A stretch of DNA of 64,000 bases from Cryptomeria japonica (taxonomy: Eukaryota > Streptophyta > Pinopsida > Cupressales > Cupressaceae), in the NCBI RefSeq assembly GCF_030272615.1, contig NC_081405.1:152909113-152973112 (forward strand). The letters run 5' to 3'. A model generated the notes under the pieces. The model was given only the letters and a program-made list of their open reading frames with translations. It was not told the DNA's origin and ran no database searches. The position numbers and the translations under genes are program-made. Shown piece after piece: positions 61,236 through 64,000 of the stretch (positions are counted from its first letter, which is position 1; each line of letters begins with the position of its first letter).

Positions 61236-61300
61236 TCCCCTTATGCTCTCTATTATCATCCCGATGATGGATCACAAAGTGTGATCCGAAACATTGATGC
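61236..61300. repeat. Dispersed copy of the 43550-44345 repeat
   Basis: It contains CTTATGCTCTCTATTATCAT, CCCGATGATGGATCAC and GTGATCCGAAACATTGATGC, as in the cluster upstream of the phosphatase gene. Confidence 0.8.
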
Positions 61301-61357
61301 AAAAATCTTTGACACAATCAAATCCAAAAACATATGAGGAATTATTGACATGGATTG

Positions 61358-61831
61358 TGGAAATCTGATATCATTAATTAAATATTTCCCTTTTTAGAAA
61401 GAATCAGCCTTTGGGAAAATTCACTAGTGTCGAAATATTCTGCTAGATGCCTTGGAATATGCAAGGAACTTGGGATGCCAGATATGCGCAAAATATTTGT
61501 AGACGACAAATATGCCGTCAGTAATTAAATAAATGCAACTTGTTGTTAGGTTCAATAAATGGCAAATGTAATAACCTTTACCTTTTGAGAGTCAATTGGT
61601 AGTTGCTGACGGTTGGCGACCTTAACCAACCATCGGGTGATATTCACCTATATATTGTATATCAAGGGAAGGAATAATGTATTGTGGTTATTACATGTTG
61701 GAAATAAAGCAGATCTTTCTGCCATATATTTTTAATGTTTTTCATGCTATGTAATTTATATTCCTGTTATGCATTATACTTCATTCTGTTTATTCCTAGT
61801 AACTAAAGACACACCCAGTCGGGGGTAAACA
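61358..61831 (+). repeat. LTR (5') of a gypsy element, start uncertain
   Basis: The end GTAAACA at 61831 is directly followed by a gypsy-type PBS. A TATATATTG box lies near 61648. The start at 61358 (TGATATCATT) is only a guess. Confidence 0.6.
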
Positions 61832-61849
61832 TTTTGGCGCCATTGCCAA
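61832..61849 (+). promoter_or_regulatory. Primer binding site of the right-hand gypsy element
   Basis: TTTTGGCGCCATTGCC is close to the widespread plant gypsy PBS TTTGGCGCCGTTGCC. Confidence 0.8.
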
Positions 61850-62932
61850 TATGAATTCAAAGATCAACATGGAGGCAGGTGGTCCCTGCGTGTAATGGGT
61901 TGACCGTTTGAACAACAGACGGTAGTAATTGACAGTGACATAGAAGTTGAAGTAGAAGAGGAAACATGGGAAGACAAATTGACGCAGGATCTGGTATATT
62001 TGTGGGAGGTCTTGGTCAATCAGTACGTGCAAAGGGCAGCTCGGGAGAGAGCGGTCCCTGAAAGCTTGGTACGACCTAAGAGTCAACGACTTTGTATTTG
62101 ATCTGCTCGAAAGGATTTGAAGGTTACTTGCCCTTAACTTCATTGAATTGGAAGACCAACGAGAGGAGAGAGAGAGAGCACCGTTGTTAGCAAATATTGT
62201 AGCGGTACGAAGAATACATCTGTAGGGAGGAAGAAGGAAGGGATACAAGCAGACATCGTACCCTTTACAATTGATACCCCTATGCCCCAATAAGAAAAGA
62301 TGATATCCAAAAAACTCTCGAGAGGTAGAGGAGGGACCAGTACAGAGATCCCTTCAATTAAAGGAACAAAGTGAGAGAAGGTGGTGGCTGAGAGAAAGTA
62401 CTGAGGGTTTGGAGAGTCCGGAGAAGAGCAGAAGTCGAAGTGTTAGTCAGAGCCGTGGTCAGGAGAGACAAAGATCATGTACATGGAGCGAGTTGGTCGA
62501 GGTTGTGAAGAAATTGCCACTCCTAGACATAGCAGAGGAGGATCTTGCTGACCAGGCCGTACATTCCACTTCCAATGACGAGTCCAGAATTGAGGCTCAA
62601 ACTCAAAGCAACCCGTTCGTATAGTTGGTACATGACAACGAAGAAGAACAAAACCTTTAGGACGAGGTTGGCGAAATTTTTGAAACCAACCTGCACAAAA
62701 TTGCAAGTCTGTCCCTCCAAGAGGAATCAACAATTGGAGAACTCGAGCCAGAGACTCCAGGGATGAACAAGTACAACAACTCGAAAGGTGATCGAGGGGT
62801 GGGCGACGTAGAAGGTAGATGTGGTGAGGGCTCGTGTGTGGCTGAAGGTGCGGAAGAGGCATAGGTTTGTGGTTGAGAGCCAACACTTCACTCTGGTGGT
62901 CAAATATATTCGACACCCATCGAGCAAGAACC
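61850..62932 (+). pseudogene. N-terminal gag leader region, decayed
   Basis: Short open pieces separated by stops; 62409-62624 is rich in Ser/Arg, then acidic (SRSVSQSRGQERQRS). It lies between PBS and Gag domain, so it is probably the Gag N-terminus or leader. No domain is recognised. Confidence 0.5.
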
Positions 62933-63295
62933 ATGGTGAACACTCCGGAGAAGCAGAAACTCCCCAAGTTCACAAGGGATGGAAAGGAAGACCTCGCATG
63001 CCATTGCTAGACATGCATAACAGTATGGGTGACAAATGAATAGGAGGATGAGGACCATTGGCTGTGGACATTCTCGACTACGTTGCGTGGGATTGCAATT
63101 GATTGGTTCACGGATTTGCCCGATGAGAAGAAGTGCTCCTGGAAGGAACTGAGAACAACATTCGAAGAAGAGTTCAAGCTCCTAAGGGATGATAATGAGA
63201 TCGTGGCCGAGATATATAATACGAAGCAAGGTAAGGCTGAGAGCGTACGAGCATACAATCGACGACTGAAGGAATTATATCAGACAATGATATAA
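62933..63295 (+). pseudogene. Gag domain of the right-hand gypsy element
   Basis: From ATG 62933 the frame reads PEKQKLPKFTRDGKEDL, then RGIAIDWFTDLPDEKKCSW, EEEFKLLRDDNEIVAEIYN and ESVRAYNRRLKEL. This is the retrotransposon gag domain. Two in-frame TAG stops interrupt the first half, and the frame ends at TAA 63293. The sequence is GC-richer than its surroundings, so insertion may be fairly recent. Confidence 0.85.
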
Positions 63296-64000
63296 GAGAC
63301 GACACCTTCAGGTTGGTTCCTCATGGCGGAGATGATAATGATGAGGAAGTGGAAGTGATCGGCAATGAGGGAAGGGAACCCTCCAGGGAGATGTCGGAAG
63401 GAGAACGATTGAGGGCAACTCATAGGGAAAAGACACTATCGAGGGCCACAGAGGGAGTACAGGTTTCAGAAGACTCGTTGTGGTACCCTTCTCATTCGCA
63501 CCAACCCAATTGGTACTCTTGACACACACCGTTGATGTTTTGCAGGGGGCCCCAACTAATGTCGTGACAAGATGGTGGACAACAACAATAGCAGTAGTAC
63601 CTATTGGTGGCAGGACAAGCACTGGCACAACTATAGTAGGGTCGACCATCGCCATCCCTGCCAAGGTGACCATCTAGAGCATCACGAACATGGAAGAATT
63701 TGCGGAGCCGGATAGTTGGCTGAGTGAGCATGCTGCAACACCCAATCTTCCGCCACCGTCACCATCCCTATTGAGAGACTTGGAGGATGTTCGAGGAGAG
63801 AGTGTTGTTGGCGGAGACGTTGGAGGAGGGAGTGTTGTTGGCAAAGACAACTCGACGGTAACCCCTACCACTGGAGAGAAGCAAATGGCAATACCAGAAG
63901 ACGAGCATTAGGAGGTACGTGTACAAAAAGGGGCGTAGAATGAAGTAGAGCTTTTTGTGGGCGGAGAGCCCCCGACTCAAGACAAAGGAGCTATGGGTTC
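63296..64000 (+). pseudogene. Downstream gag-pol part, decayed, continues past the window
   Basis: Short frames only. 63690-63911 (MEEFAEPDSWLSEHAATPNL, then Gly/Val-rich) could be part of the polyprotein. No protease or RT motif occurs before the window ends. Confidence 0.4.

Overview
The window is nuclear DNA of a land plant with a large, repeat-filled genome; a gymnosperm is my best guess. The reasons are nested LTR retrotransposons of 12-18 kb, a 3.8 kb solo LTR, overall AT-richness, and one host gene stretched over more than 8.7 kb by introns full of transposon debris. I see no bacterial, organellar or CRISPR features and no tRNA or rRNA gene.

Layout. 1-3168: AT-rich flank with a cluster of small GGTAGC/GCTACC hairpins. 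3174-21278: a structurally complete 18.1 kb Ty3/gypsy element on the minus strand. It has two 761 bp LTRs (16 differences by eye, about 97.9% identical), a perfect 5 bp target duplication (CTTTC), PBS, PPT, one long gag-pol frame, and a second gene on the opposite strand between pol and the 3' LTR. A tandem RNase H pair places it in the Tat lineage. The antisense gene encodes a plant mobile domain (PMD)-like protein. gag-pol is interrupted by a 1.87 kb insertion (target duplication ATCCT) and by 13 in-frame stops, but shows no frameshift. 21284-22850: a copia-type LTR between inverted copies of its own internal sequence. 23198-36750: a related but pol-less LTR element (LTRs at 24638 and 36037) inside the leader of another copy (LTR fragment 23198-23915), carrying further solo LTRs at 24860 and 32687. 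37490-41286: a solo LTR of 3.8 kb flanked by AAAAC, containing ten GC-rich hairpins. 42719-44345: tandem and inverted repeats directly upstream of the host gene.

The only recognisable host gene is a purple acid phosphatase of the PAP10/12 type on the plus strand, with exons at 44730-44894, 45014-45214 and 53324-53435. It covers the signal peptide and N-terminal domain. The catalytic exons are not visible and may lie beyond 64 kb. Its second intron carries a gypsy RT remnant and a 2.6 kb sequence with iterated GCGAG/TTCGCCA words. Downstream (56.7-64 kb) are a decayed minus-strand gypsy pol, a copia LTR remnant, and the 5' end of another gypsy element (LTR end, PBS, gag).

The most unusual signal is a recurring architecture. 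Untranslated parts of several different elements hold short CG-containing words repeated every 20-60 nt with unrelated spacers, or arrays of small hairpins. In the 18.1 kb element the word CGCGTCTGTGT precedes both convergent coding units in the same orientation relative to each. A seven-unit hairpin array (4874-5151) lies just upstream of the PMD gene, with stems that change in a compensated way.
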